Notes under the pieces: generated by a model
Told to the model about the DNA's origin: nothing
What the model saw: only the letters and a program-made list of their open reading frames with translations
Database searches by the model: none
Assembly (NCBI GenBank): GCA_018241865.1
Contig: JAFECY010000034.1
Span: 1 to 15,922, forward strand
Origin: Pseudomonadota bacterium
GTDB taxonomy: Bacteria > Pseudomonadota > Gammaproteobacteria > Burkholderiales > Burkholderiaceae_D
Length of the DNA: 15,922 nt
Direction of reading: 5' to 3'
Program-made: the position numbers and the translations under genes
Shown here: positions 9,214-15,922 of the stretch, piece after piece
Layout of the letters: every line of letters begins with the position of its first letter
How positions within the stretch are numbered: the stretch's first letter is position 1

Positions 9214-9241
9214 GGCTATGGTCTCGAGTTGGCGTGAGTGG

Positions 9242-9247
9242 ATTATA
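9242..9247 (-). promoter_or_regulatory. Candidate -10 element (TATAAT) for the solute-binding protein gene
   Basis: A perfect TATAAT reads on the minus strand 28 bases before the ATG at 9213, in an 86-base gap after waaA. No good -35 hexamer stands 16-18 bases upstream. This would suit an activator-dependent promoter, and tandem repeats lie just upstream at 9269-9298. Confidence 0.45.
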
Positions 9248-9268
9248 CCCGTCTCCCCATCGGGGGAA

Positions 9269-9298
9269 ACGGACGTGAGCGGACGTGAACGGACGTGA
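9269..9298. repeat. Three tandem 10-bp direct repeats
   Basis: The unit (A/G)CGGACGTGA occurs three times head to tail with no spacer, at 9269-9278, 9279-9288 and 9289-9298. The outer copies are identical and the middle one differs at the first base. The array ends two bases before the waaA stop codon. It spans roughly 22-51 bases upstream of the candidate -10 of the solute-binding protein gene, that is, the -35 to -65 region. Confidence 0.85.
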
Positions 9299-9299
9299 T

Positions 9300-10571
9300 T
9301 TACGTCAGATACGGCTGCAGCAGAGTCAGCGTGCGCGTTGTTGCGCCCCGATGTTGTTCAGCGAATGCCTTGGCCTTTGCGCCCATCACGATGCGCTCGA
9401 CATCGGCTTGCAGCAGGTGTTGTGCGGTTTGCAGCAACGCAGAGGCATCGTGAATGCGTAAGGCCACGCCAGCGTGGACAGCGTCGTCGCTCACCGTGGC
9501 GAAGTTAAAGGTATGCGGCCCGAGCAATACCGGCTTGCCGACGGCGCAGGCCTCGATCAAATTTTGCCCACCCAGCGGCAGCAGACTGCCGCCGATGAAG
9601 GCGACATCGCAGGCGGCGTAGTAGGCGTACATTTCGCCCATGCTATCGCCGAGTAATACGCGCACTTCCGGGTCGATCCAGTCGTCGCCCAATTCCGAGC
9701 GGCGACACAGCACCAAGTTGCGCAGTGCGATCATGCGCGCGACTTCGCTGAAGCGCTGCGGATGGCGTGGCACGATGACCAGCAATGCATTGCCAAACTT
9801 GGTTTTTTCCAGCGCGTCGAGGATCAATGCTTCTTCGCCTTCACGGGTACTGGCGCACAGCAGCACCGATCGTTCGCCGATCTGGGCGCGCAGTGCTGCG
9901 CCCTTGTCGAGCATGTCTTGCGGCGGAGTGATATCGAATTTGATGCTGCCGGTGACTTGTACCGTAGGTGCGCCGAACTGACGTAGGCGCGCGGCATCGG
10001 CTTCGGTTTGTGCGCCGATGCAGGCGATGCCGCGCGCGACTTCGGTCATCAAGCGTCCAAACCGGCGGCCTTTTGCCAGCGAGCGTTCGGATAAGCGCGC
10101 ATTGAGCAGCACGACCGGCACCTTGAATTTGCCGCACTGGGCGATGACGTTCGGCCAGACTTCGGTTTCCATCAGCAGGCAGAGTTGCGGCTGGAAATGA
10201 CGCAGGAAGCGCGCGATCAGGAAGCCGAGGTCATAGGGCAGATAGCACTGCTGCACGCGCGCTCCGTGATGGCTGAACAAGGCTTGCCCGGTGGCGCGGC
10301 CGGTCACGGTCATGTGGGTCAACAGGATGGCGCAATCCGGGTACTGTGCCAGCAATGCGGTAATCAAAGGTTCGGCCGCACGCGTTTCGCCGACCGATAC
10401 CGCATGCAGCCAGAGCAGGCGGTGTTTGCGATCGATCGCATGTTGCCCGTAGTTGCCGAAGCGCTCGCCGATGTGCTGACGATAACCCGGCTCTTTGCGG
10501 CCGCGCCACCACAGCCGCAGCAGCGCCAGCGGCAGGATCAGGATCCACAACAGGGAATACAGCAGGCGCAT
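9300..10571 (-). CDS. waaA: 3-deoxy-D-manno-octulosonic acid (Kdo) transferase
   Basis: This 423-residue membrane-associated GT-B glycosyltransferase (also KdtA) moves Kdo from CMP-Kdo onto the lipid A precursor, beginning the LPS core. The N-terminal hydrophobic anchor is at about residues 3-20. It is followed by the GERFG segment and HAVSVGE (56-62), whose E62 matches the catalytic glutamate of the family. The METEVWPN block and the C-terminal CMP-binding region (GGSLLPLGGQNLIEACAVGKPVLLGP) are also present. Length is normal. The frame is open for 52 more codons upstream, but that part lies inside the preceding gene and has no resemblance to the family. The ATG at 10571 shares one base with the preceding stop. 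Whether it adds one or two Kdo residues cannot be read from sequence. Confidence 0.97.
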   Translation of the reverse strand: MRLLYSLLWILILPLALLRLWWRGRKEPGYRQHIGERFGNYGQHAIDRKHRLLWLHAVSVGETRAAEPLITALLAQYPDCAILLTHMTVTGRATGQALFSHHGARVQQCYLPYDLGFLIARFLRHFQPQLCLLMETEVWPNVIAQCGKFKVPVVLLNARLSERSLAKGRRFGRLMTEVARGIACIGAQTEADAARLRQFGAPTVQVTGSIKFDITPPQDMLDKGAALRAQIGERSVLLCASTREGEEALILDALEKTKFGNALLVIVPRHPQRFSEVARMIALRNLVLCRRSELGDDWIDPEVRVLLGDSMGEMYAYYAACDVAFIGGSLLPLGGQNLIEACAVGKPVLLGPHTFNFATVSDDAVHAGVALRIHDASALLQTAQHLLQADVERIVMGAKAKAFAEQHRGATTRTLTLLQPYLT

Positions 10572-11440
10572 CAAATCAGGGCGCGACCGGTCAAGCGCGA
10601 CAAGATGGCCAGCGGACTGGCGTCGGGATGGTATTGACGTGCCACCGGCAGATGGAAAGTCTGTTCCATCATGTACTGCCCCGACATCACGGCATGCGAA
10701 GTCTGGTCGGAAAAACAGACCCAACACGAACCGGGAGGAAAGGGCATGGTGACTTGCGGCGATGTGCGCTGGTAGTCCATGTCGGCCTTCATGCCGTCAT
10801 GGAGTTGCAGCATCAGATGATCGTATTCGCTGCGCAGCGATTTGGTGATATGCAGCGCGTTCAGAGACTTGGCTTGCCAGCGCGAATACGATTTAACGCG
10901 CGGTAAAAAACGGGCGGCGACATCGGCAAAAGGTTCGCCGACACGCCAGACGCGCGGCGCATCATGCGGATTGAGATTGGTGAACACGCGCAGGATGCGT
11001 TCGCCGTAATTCGGCCGCGAAGGAAAGGCATCGACATGCAAACGCTTGTCGTCGGCACGCCAAGATTGGCTGCGGGTTTCCACTTGCATCGGCCGGTAAC
11101 TGGTCGGTGCCAGCCGCAGCGCATCGGTATAGGCCGGCAGTAGCGAATGGATCAGAGTTTGCGATTGGTTGCGGAAGCGCTGGATCATGGCGGCCAGCGC
11201 CGCCTGCGTTTGTGCGTCACCGGCCGCACCTTTCAATTTGCCATTGGCGTCGAGGCTGATGTTGCGTGATGTTGGGTCGAGCACATCGGGGCGCAGAAAT
11301 GTCATTTCTTCCGGCTTCAATAGAAAGGCAAGTCGCGGGAAGAACAGCACCTTGCCGGCTTCGAGTGCGGCGATCCATTCTTCATTGACGACGCCGATTT
11401 GCCAAGCAAGCGCTAGGATTTCAAGGATTTGATGTTCCAT
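10571..11440 (-). CDS. kdoO: Kdo 3-hydroxylase family protein (Fe(II)/2-oxoglutarate dioxygenase), KdoO-like
   Basis: This 289-residue protein resembles the Kdo hydroxylase family, iron- and 2-oxoglutarate-dependent dioxygenases that convert the lipid A-proximal Kdo to the 3-hydroxylated sugar Ko in bacteria such as Burkholderia and Yersinia. The expected iron triad is visible: H135-x-D137 in RLHVDAF and the distal H249 in FSDQTSHAVMSGQ. R152 in ERILRVFTNLNP is a conserved block nearby. There is no signal peptide or strong membrane segment, which fits a cytoplasmic or membrane-peripheral enzyme. It sits between waaC (8-base gap) and waaA (1-base overlap), which supports action on Kdo-lipid A. 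I start at the ATG at 11440; the frame is open much further upstream, but that part overlaps waaC. The function is inferred from family and context. Confidence 0.85.
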   Translation of the reverse strand: MEHQILEILALAWQIGVVNEEWIAALEAGKVLFFPRLAFLLKPEEMTFLRPDVLDPTSRNISLDANGKLKGAAGDAQTQAALAAMIQRFRNQSQTLIHSLLPAYTDALRLAPTSYRPMQVETRSQSWRADDKRLHVDAFPSRPNYGERILRVFTNLNPHDAPRVWRVGEPFADVAARFLPRVKSYSRWQAKSLNALHITKSLRSEYDHLMLQLHDGMKADMDYQRTSPQVTMPFPPGSCWVCFSDQTSHAVMSGQYMMEQTFHLPVARQYHPDASPLAILSRLTGRALI

Positions 11441-11448
11441 GGCCGATA

Positions 11449-12471
11449 TTATGCCCGGTTCGTCTGGTTCGGAACATGCTCGACCGATCCCAGCAGAGTG
11501 GTAATAGCCTGTCTGACCTCGGCCACGCTCGGCGGCTGGCCGGTATCGCCCAGATTGATGATGGTCGGCGACCAGTTGCCCTCGGTTTTCCAGCGCGGCG
11601 AATCGCAATACAGTTCGATGGTCGGCCGACAGAAAGCAGCGGCGATGTGGGTCAAGCCGGTATCGACGCCGATGGCCAGCGTCGCGCGTTGCGCCAGCAG
11701 CACGGCGTCCATCATGCCGAGTTTGGGCAGCACGCTGGCGTTCGGCATGTGCGCCGCCAATTGCTGCGCCGTTTGTTTTTCCGCTACGCTCCCCCAAGGC
11801 AGCAGGATGGGCATGTCGCGCGCCGCCAGAGTGTTGGCAATCGCACGCCAGTTGTCTTGCGGCCATTGCTTGGCGGCGCGCGCGGTGGCGTGGAAAAACA
11901 CCGCATACGGTTCCGCCGGCAGCCAATCGCGGCTGGCTTGCTGCAAGTTTGCGGGAAGCTGCAAATTGAAATCGGCGGGCGTGTCGATGGCGTAGCCGAA
12001 CGCGGCCGCCGCCACCATGCGCGCGCGCTGCACGGCATGGGTATGTACGCCGACCGGCACGCTCTGCGTATGAAAGAGGCGTGAAATAGGTTCGTAGCCG
12101 GAGCCTTCGGTGGCATTCGCCAGACCGACTCGCTTGCCGCCGGACTTGATGCGCGCCATCCGCATCACCAGACTGGTTTTGAGCAAGCCTTGGGTGTCGA
12201 AGATGACGTCATAGTCATCGCGGCGCAAGTCTTGATGAAACCGCCGCATCTCGGCGCGCGTCGCGGCCCGATGCAGACTCTTGCGCCAGCGCCGCAGCGC
12301 AAAGGGAATGATGGTACGCACGCCATCATTCATGCGTACCAGATCGACATAGGCTTCTTCCACCACCCAATCAATTTTCGCGTCTGGATAGTGGCGCAGG
12401 ATGTCAGCCACCATCGGCATGTTGTGGATGACATCGCCCAGCGAAGAGACGCGCACGATCAGAATGCTCAA
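11449..12471 (-). CDS. waaC: LPS heptosyltransferase I
   Basis: This 340-residue GT9 enzyme adds the first L-glycero-D-manno-heptose to Kdo-lipid A from ADP-heptose at the inner face of the inner membrane. The N-terminus ILIVRVSSLGDVIHNMP carries the catalytic-base aspartate D13. The ADP-heptose binding elements include K201-Q-W and GVDTGLTH (268-275). Length is somewhat above the E. coli protein. The start is TTG (12469-12471): it places the first beta strand and D13 exactly where the family has them, and the first in-frame ATG would remove both. No good Shine-Dalgarno sequence precedes it. The gene follows manB after 22 bases. The early SSLGDVIHNMP favours heptosyltransferase I over II. Confidence 0.94.
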   Translation of the reverse strand: MSILIVRVSSLGDVIHNMPMVADILRHYPDAKIDWVVEEAYVDLVRMNDGVRTIIPFALRRWRKSLHRAATRAEMRRFHQDLRRDDYDVIFDTQGLLKTSLVMRMARIKSGGKRVGLANATEGSGYEPISRLFHTQSVPVGVHTHAVQRARMVAAAAFGYAIDTPADFNLQLPANLQQASRDWLPAEPYAVFFHATARAAKQWPQDNWRAIANTLAARDMPILLPWGSVAEKQTAQQLAAHMPNASVLPKLGMMDAVLLAQRATLAIGVDTGLTHIAAAFCRPTIELYCDSPRWKTEGNWSPTIINLGDTGQPPSVAEVRQAITTLLGSVEHVPNQTNRA

Positions 12472-12493
12472 GGTCGGGCGTCCGTGTGCGTGG

Positions 12494-13870
12494 TTAGAAC
12501 GGCAGCGCGGCGTCGGCTTTTGCTGACTGGATCACGCGCTTGAATTCGGCTTGGATGCGTTGCAGCGCCGCCGGCGTTTCTGCCTCGAAGCGCATCACGA
12601 TCACCGGCGTTGTGTTGGATGCGCGCGCCAGACCGAAGCCGTCTGGATATTCGACCCGCAAACCGTCGATGGTGATGACTTGATCCGCGCCGGGAAATTT
12701 TGCTTCGCGTTGCATCTGAGCGATCAACGCGAAATTTTCGCCTTCTGCCAATTGCAATTGCAGTTCTGGTGTGCTGGCCGATTGCGGCAGAGCATTCAGC
12801 ACGGCGGATGGATCGCGCTGGCGGCTCAGCAATTCCAGCAAGCGCGCGCCAGCGTACAAGCCGTCGTCGAAACCATACCAGCGGTCCTTGAAAAAAATGT
12901 GGCCACTCATTTCGCCGCCAAGCGGCGCGCCGGTTTCGCGCATCTTGGCTTTCACCAGCGAGTGGCCGGTCTTCCACATCAGCGACTGGCCGCCACGCGC
13001 GGCGATCCACGGTGCTAGATGGCGCGTGCATTTGACGTCGTACAGAATTTTCTGACCCTGATGACGTGTCAGAACGTTCTCGGCAAACAACATCAATTGA
13101 CGGTCAGGGAAAATAATTTGACCATCCTTGGTCACCACGCCGAGGCGATCGCCGTCGCCGTCGAAAGCGAGGCCGATTTCGGCATCCGTCTGTTGCAGGC
13201 AGCGGATCAGGTCTTGCAGATTTTCGGGATGCGCCGGGTCGGGGTGATGGTTGGGGAAAGAACCATCGACTTCGCAAAATAATTCGATCACCTCGCAACT
13301 CATGCTCCGGTATAGGTCGCCGGCAAACGCGCCGGCGACGCCATTGCCGCAATCCACCGCGATCTTCATCGGTCGCGCCAGCTTGGCGTCGCCGACGATA
13401 CGCTGTAAGTAAGCATCCCGAATATCGTGGGTGCGGTAGTTGCCGGCCCCTTGGGTGAACGCACCTTTGACGATGGTTTGATACAAAGCTTGGATGGTCT
13501 CGCCGTAAATCGCTTCGCCGGCCAGCACCATCTTGAAACCGTTGTAGTCGGGTGGATTGTGGCTGCCGGTCACCATGATGCCGGATTGCGCCTCCAGCAC
13601 GTGGGTGCCGAAGTACACCATCGGCGTGGCAACCACGCCGAGATCGATGACATCGACGCCGCTGGCTTGCAGGCCGGCCGCCAACGCGGTCGCCAATTCC
13701 GGGCCGGACAAGCGGCCGTCACGGCCGATGACGACGGACGTTTCGCCTTTGGCGCGCACGGCGCTGCCGAAAGCGAGGCCGATTTGGCGGGCGATGGCGG
13801 CGTCGAGCGTCTTGCCGACGATGCCGCGTATATCGTACGCCTTGAAAATGCTGGGAGAGAGTGTGGACAT
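12494..13870 (-). CDS. manB: Phosphomannomutase/phosphoglucomutase (AlgC/ManB type)
   Basis: This 458-residue cytoplasmic enzyme of the alpha-D-phosphohexomutase family interconverts hexose 6- and 1-phosphates. The phosphoserine loop TGSHNPP has S103, the Mg-binding loop DGDGDR is at 237-242, the sugar-binding loop GEMSGH at 319-324, and the phosphate-binding loop RASNTTP at 416-422. GEMSGH and the overall sequence fit the dual-specificity PMM/PGM (AlgC) group rather than GlmM. It is first in the waaC-kdoO-waaA transcription unit. Its products, glucose-1-phosphate and mannose-1-phosphate, feed envelope sugar synthesis, including the RfbA reaction encoded about 5 kb away. The start ATG at 13868 gives the standard SIFKAYDIRG opening, but there is no clear Shine-Dalgarno sequence. 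The symbol could equally be algC or pgm. Confidence 0.93.
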   Translation of the reverse strand: MSTLSPSIFKAYDIRGIVGKTLDAAIARQIGLAFGSAVRAKGETSVVIGRDGRLSGPELATALAAGLQASGVDVIDLGVVATPMVYFGTHVLEAQSGIMVTGSHNPPDYNGFKMVLAGEAIYGETIQALYQTIVKGAFTQGAGNYRTHDIRDAYLQRIVGDAKLARPMKIAVDCGNGVAGAFAGDLYRSMSCEVIELFCEVDGSFPNHHPDPAHPENLQDLIRCLQQTDAEIGLAFDGDGDRLGVVTKDGQIIFPDRQLMLFAENVLTRHQGQKILYDVKCTRHLAPWIAARGGQSLMWKTGHSLVKAKMRETGAPLGGEMSGHIFFKDRWYGFDDGLYAGARLLELLSRQRDPSAVLNALPQSASTPELQLQLAEGENFALIAQMQREAKFPGADQVITIDGLRVEYPDGFGLARASNTTPVIVMRFEAETPAALQRIQAEFKRVIQSAKADAALPF

Positions 13871-13888
13871 GGGTTCGATGAGTCGAGA

Positions 13889-13904
13889 ATGGAAAATGTT
13901 CCAT
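13889..13904. repeat. Inverted repeat in the manB leader
   Basis: Six-base arms ATGGAA and TTCCAT surround a four-base centre (AATG), ending 19 bases upstream of the manB ATG. It could be an operator half-site pair or a small hairpin in the leader RNA. The repeat is seen; any role is inferred. Confidence 0.4.
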
Positions 13905-13956
13905 CATGATCCGGGCGAGCCGGCGTCCTCAGTCGATGCATCAAATTTGCCGAGAA

Positions 13957-13992
13957 CGGGAGGGATTTTAACGCGTTTTTCTATCCCTCCCG
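13957..13992. terminator. Long-stem inverted repeat between oprM-like gene and manB (possible terminator)
   Basis: CGGGAGGGAT (13957-13966) and ATCCCTCCCG (13983-13992) are exact inverse complements, giving a 10-bp stem with a 16-base loop. It stands 22 bases after the stop of the outer-membrane efflux gene, where a terminator would be expected. However, no run of T follows the stem on the minus strand, so classic intrinsic termination is doubtful. The loop holds a second palindrome, AACGCGTT (13970-13977). On the minus strand a TAAAAT, a plausible -10 for manB, overlaps the loop at 13965-13970, without a good -35. Confidence 0.5.
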
Positions 13993-14013
13993 CCGAATTC
14001 CTGCACGGCAGAA

Positions 14014-15450
14014 TTATTTGCTTGCGGTGGGCGTAGTCGTTGCCACTGCCGTCGTTTCTTGCAAGCCGCCGCCCAAGGTGCGGTACAAATCGATGGCATT
14101 GGTCAGACGCAGCAGCCGGGTTTGCACCAACGATTGTTCGGCGCTGAATAATTCACGCTGAGCATCGAGCACATCGAGCGAGCTGGAAACACCATTCGCG
14201 AAGCGCTGCTCCGACAGACGCAGGCGATCGGCTTGCGCGTCAGTCAGCACGCGTTGAGCGTCGAGCTGTTCGTTGAGCGTGCCGCGCGCGGCCAGCGCAT
14301 CCGCCACTTCACGAAAAGCGACCTGGATCGATTTTTCGTAATCGGCGACCGCGATGTTCTTGCGCACTTCCGCGAGGTCGAGATTGTTGATATTGCGGCC
14401 GAAATCAAAGATCGGCAACACCAGTTGCGGCACGAAAGTCCAGACGCGCGAGCCGGCGTCGAATAGGCCGGCCAAAGTATTGCTGGCCGTGCCGAGCGAA
14501 GCGGTCAACGAAATGCGCGGGAAGAAAGCGGCACGCGCTGCGCCGATGTTGGCGTTGGCTGAGATCAAACGCTGTTCAGCAGCGCGGATGTCGGGACGGC
14601 GCGTCAATAAGTCCGACGGCAGGCCGGCCGGCAGTTCGGCGACGAGGTTTTGCGACGACAATGCTTGCGCCGCCGGCAAATCGGTCAGCGGTTTGCCGAC
14701 CAGTAGCGTCAGCGCATTGGCAGCTTGCGCGCGCTGACGCGTCAGCGTTGCTACTGCCACCCGCGCTGCCGCTGCCGAAGCCTCGCTCAAACGCAGGTCG
14801 AGCGCGGAAGACGCGCCGACATCGAAGCGCTGTTTGGCCAGTTTGTAGGCAGTCTCGCGACCGGCCAAAGTTTGTTGTGCCAGATCCAATTGTTCGGCGA
14901 AGGCGCGCTCGGCCAGATAAGCTTTGGCGACTTCCGCCACCAAGCTGATCTGTGCCGCCTTGCGCGCTTCTTCGGTGGCGAGATATTGCGCCAATGCGGC
15001 GTTCGATAAACTGCGCACGCGGCCGAAGAAGTCCAGCTCGAAGGAAGGGATGCTCAGGCCAACTTGGTAGCTGCTGGTCACGATCGAGGTGCCGGTGGCG
15101 CTGAGCGTATACGCCACGCGGGCGCGTGCTTCGCCGGCCGTGGCGCTGACGGTCGGCAGCAGGTCGGCGCGCTGGATGTTGTACTGGGCGCGTGCTTCTT
15201 CGATGCGCAACGCGGCGATGCGAAGATCGCGGTTGTTGTCGAGTGCGGCAGCGATGGTCGCTTGCAGGCGAGGTTCGGTGAAAAATTCGCGCCAGCCGAT
15301 GTCGGCGGCGCTGCGCTCGATTTTTCCTGCGGCGTCGGCCGGATAAGCGGTCGCCACCGGCGCATCGGGGCGCACATAGGTGGGAGCCAGTGTGCAGCCG
15401 GCCAGCGCTGCGCTGGCCGCCAGTACGGTTGATATCAGTTTAATTCGCAT
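14014..15450 (-). CDS. RND efflux outer-membrane lipoprotein, NodT/OprM family
   Basis: This 478-residue protein is the outer-membrane channel of a tripartite efflux pump. It has a lipoprotein signal ([19 protein letters not shown], lipobox LAGC with the lipid-carrying C19). It also has two outer-membrane efflux (TolC-like) repeats, at about residues 65-255 and 280-465. Family hallmarks are LAPTYVRP after the cysteine, the [16 protein letters not shown] and [28 protein letters not shown] segments, and [22 protein letters not shown] near the end. The ATG at 15450 is chosen because it opens the signal peptide; GGAG stands seven bases upstream. The first 11 bases overlap the end of the RND permease gene, showing translational coupling. 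The substrates cannot be told from sequence, so no symbol is given. Confidence 0.94.
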   Translation of the reverse strand: MRIKLISTVLAASAALAGCTLAPTYVRPDAPVATAYPADAAGKIERSAADIGWREFFTEPRLQATIAAALDNNRDLRIAALRIEEARAQYNIQRADLLPTVSATAGEARARVAYTLSATGTSIVTSSYQVGLSIPSFELDFFGRVRSLSNAALAQYLATEEARKAAQISLVAEVAKAYLAERAFAEQLDLAQQTLAGRETAYKLAKQRFDVGASSALDLRLSEASAAAARVAVATLTRQRAQAANALTLLVGKPLTDLPAAQALSSQNLVAELPAGLPSDLLTRRPDIRAAEQRLISANANIGAARAAFFPRISLTASLGTASNTLAGLFDAGSRVWTFVPQLVLPIFDFGRNINNLDLAEVRKNIAVADYEKSIQVAFREVADALAARGTLNEQLDAQRVLTDAQADRLRLSEQRFANGVSSSLDVLDAQRELFSAEQSLVQTRLLRLTNAIDLYRTLGGGLQETTAVATTTPTASK

Positions 15451-15922
15451 CGTTTTGCTCCAATTCATGCGCGTACATCTTGCGCTGGCGTTCGCTGCCT
15501 TTGAAAATTTTGCGCACCACAACGAAAAACACCGGCACCAAGAACACCGCCAGCACCGTGGCGGCGATCATGCCGCCCATGACGCCGGTGCCGATGGCGC
15601 GTTGACTGGCCGAGCCGGCGCCGTTGGCGAGCACCAGCGGCAGCACGCCGAGGATGAAGGCCAGCGACGTCATGATGATCGGGCGGAAGCGCAGATGCAC
15701 TGCTTCCAGCGTGGCTTCGTACAGACTCTTGCCTTGCGCTTGCAAGTCCTTGGCGAATTCGATAATCAGGATGGCATTCTTGGCCGACAAGCCGATGATG
15801 GCGATCAGACCAACCTTGAAATACACATCGTTCGGCAAGCCGCGCATAGTGGCCGCCAGCAGCGTGCCGAGAATACCCAAGGGCACCACCAACATCACCG
15901 AGAACGGAATCGAGGTGCTTTC
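15440..15922 (-). CDS. RND efflux permease, AcrB/MexB family (C-terminal 160 residues; 5' part outside window)
   Basis: This is the C-terminal end of a hydrophobe/amphiphile-efflux (HAE1) inner-membrane proton antiporter. The visible part begins [10 protein letters not shown] and runs through the last transmembrane helices. It contains [16 protein letters not shown], whose lysine (K48 of the visible part) corresponds to the proton-relay Lys940 of AcrB. It also has [19 protein letters not shown], with an arginine in the region of AcrB Arg971, and the terminal helix [14 protein letters not shown]. Its stop lies inside the start of the outer-membrane partner gene. A periplasmic adaptor gene would be expected further upstream, beyond the right edge. 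It is partial only because of the window boundary. Confidence 0.95.
   Translation of the reverse strand, partial: ESTSIPFSVMLVVPLGILGTLLAATMRGLPNDVYFKVGLIAIIGLSAKNAILIIEFAKDLQAQGKSLYEATLEAVHLRFRPIIMTSLAFILGVLPLVLANGAGSASQRAIGTGVMGGMIAATVLAVFLVPVFFVVVRKIFKGSERQRKMYAHELEQNDAN

Noticed and set aside
9256..9266. Short CCCC/GGGG inverted repeat after waaA, considered as a terminator
   Set aside because: The stem is only about four to five bases and is followed by GC-rich sequence and a -10-like element, not a T-run.
10572..10727. In-frame upstream extension of waaA by 52 codons
   Set aside because: It overlaps the hydroxylase gene and would place non-hydrophobic sequence before the normal N-terminal membrane anchor.
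11441..11926. In-frame upstream extension of the Kdo hydroxylase frame by 162 codons
   Set aside because: It lies wholly inside waaC in another frame, is rich in Arg/Ala/Gly as expected of a shadow, and the ATG at 11440 gives a sensible N-terminus.
11476..12084. A 202-codon plus-strand open frame opposite waaC
   Set aside because: It is antisense to a gene with intact heptosyltransferase motifs, shows no domain of its own and has low-complexity Arg/Gly/Ala composition.

Overview
The window looks like an ordinary chromosomal stretch from a betaproteobacterium, most likely Burkholderiales and plausibly Oxalobacteraceae. The grounds are the pilB-pilC-pilD order, a KdoO-type Kdo hydroxylase beside the Kdo transferase, a moderately GC-rich composition and the style of the protein sequences. 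The family-level placement is an inference. I see no phage, IS element, CRISPR array, rRNA or tRNA, and no intergenic stretch longer than about 150 bases.

Layout: (1) Positions 1-3348, minus strand: type IV pilus assembly genes transcribed pilB, pilC, pilD; pilD runs off the left edge. (2) Positions 3477-4769, minus strand: a membrane protein of the CNNM/CBS/CorC (HlyC/CorC) family. (3) Positions 4917-8335, plus strand: a complete dTDP-L-rhamnose operon rfbB-rfbD-rfbA-rfbC, tightly packed with two ATGA stop/start overlaps. (4) Positions 8341-9213, minus strand: a lone periplasmic solute-binding-like protein whose end lies 5 bp from the convergent end of rfbC. (5) Positions 9300-13870, minus strand: a lipopolysaccharide inner-core operon transcribed manB/algC-like phosphohexomutase, waaC, kdoO-like hydroxylase, waaA. 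(6) Positions 14014-15922, minus strand: the end of an RND efflux permease overlapping a NodT/OprM-type outer-membrane lipoprotein.

The two sugar blocks fit together as cell-envelope metabolism. The phosphohexomutase can supply glucose-1-phosphate, the substrate of RfbA, and mannose-1-phosphate. WaaA adds Kdo to lipid A, the hydroxylase probably modifies Kdo, and WaaC adds the first heptose. The rhamnose made by RfbBDAC would be used by glycosyltransferases encoded elsewhere.

No previously undescribed system is evident. The most interesting signals are small: three tandem 10-bp repeats upstream of a candidate promoter for the solute-binding protein, a perfect 14-bp palindrome at the expected transcription start of pilB, a long-stemmed inverted repeat between the efflux and LPS operons, and the Kdo hydroxylase embedded in the core operon.
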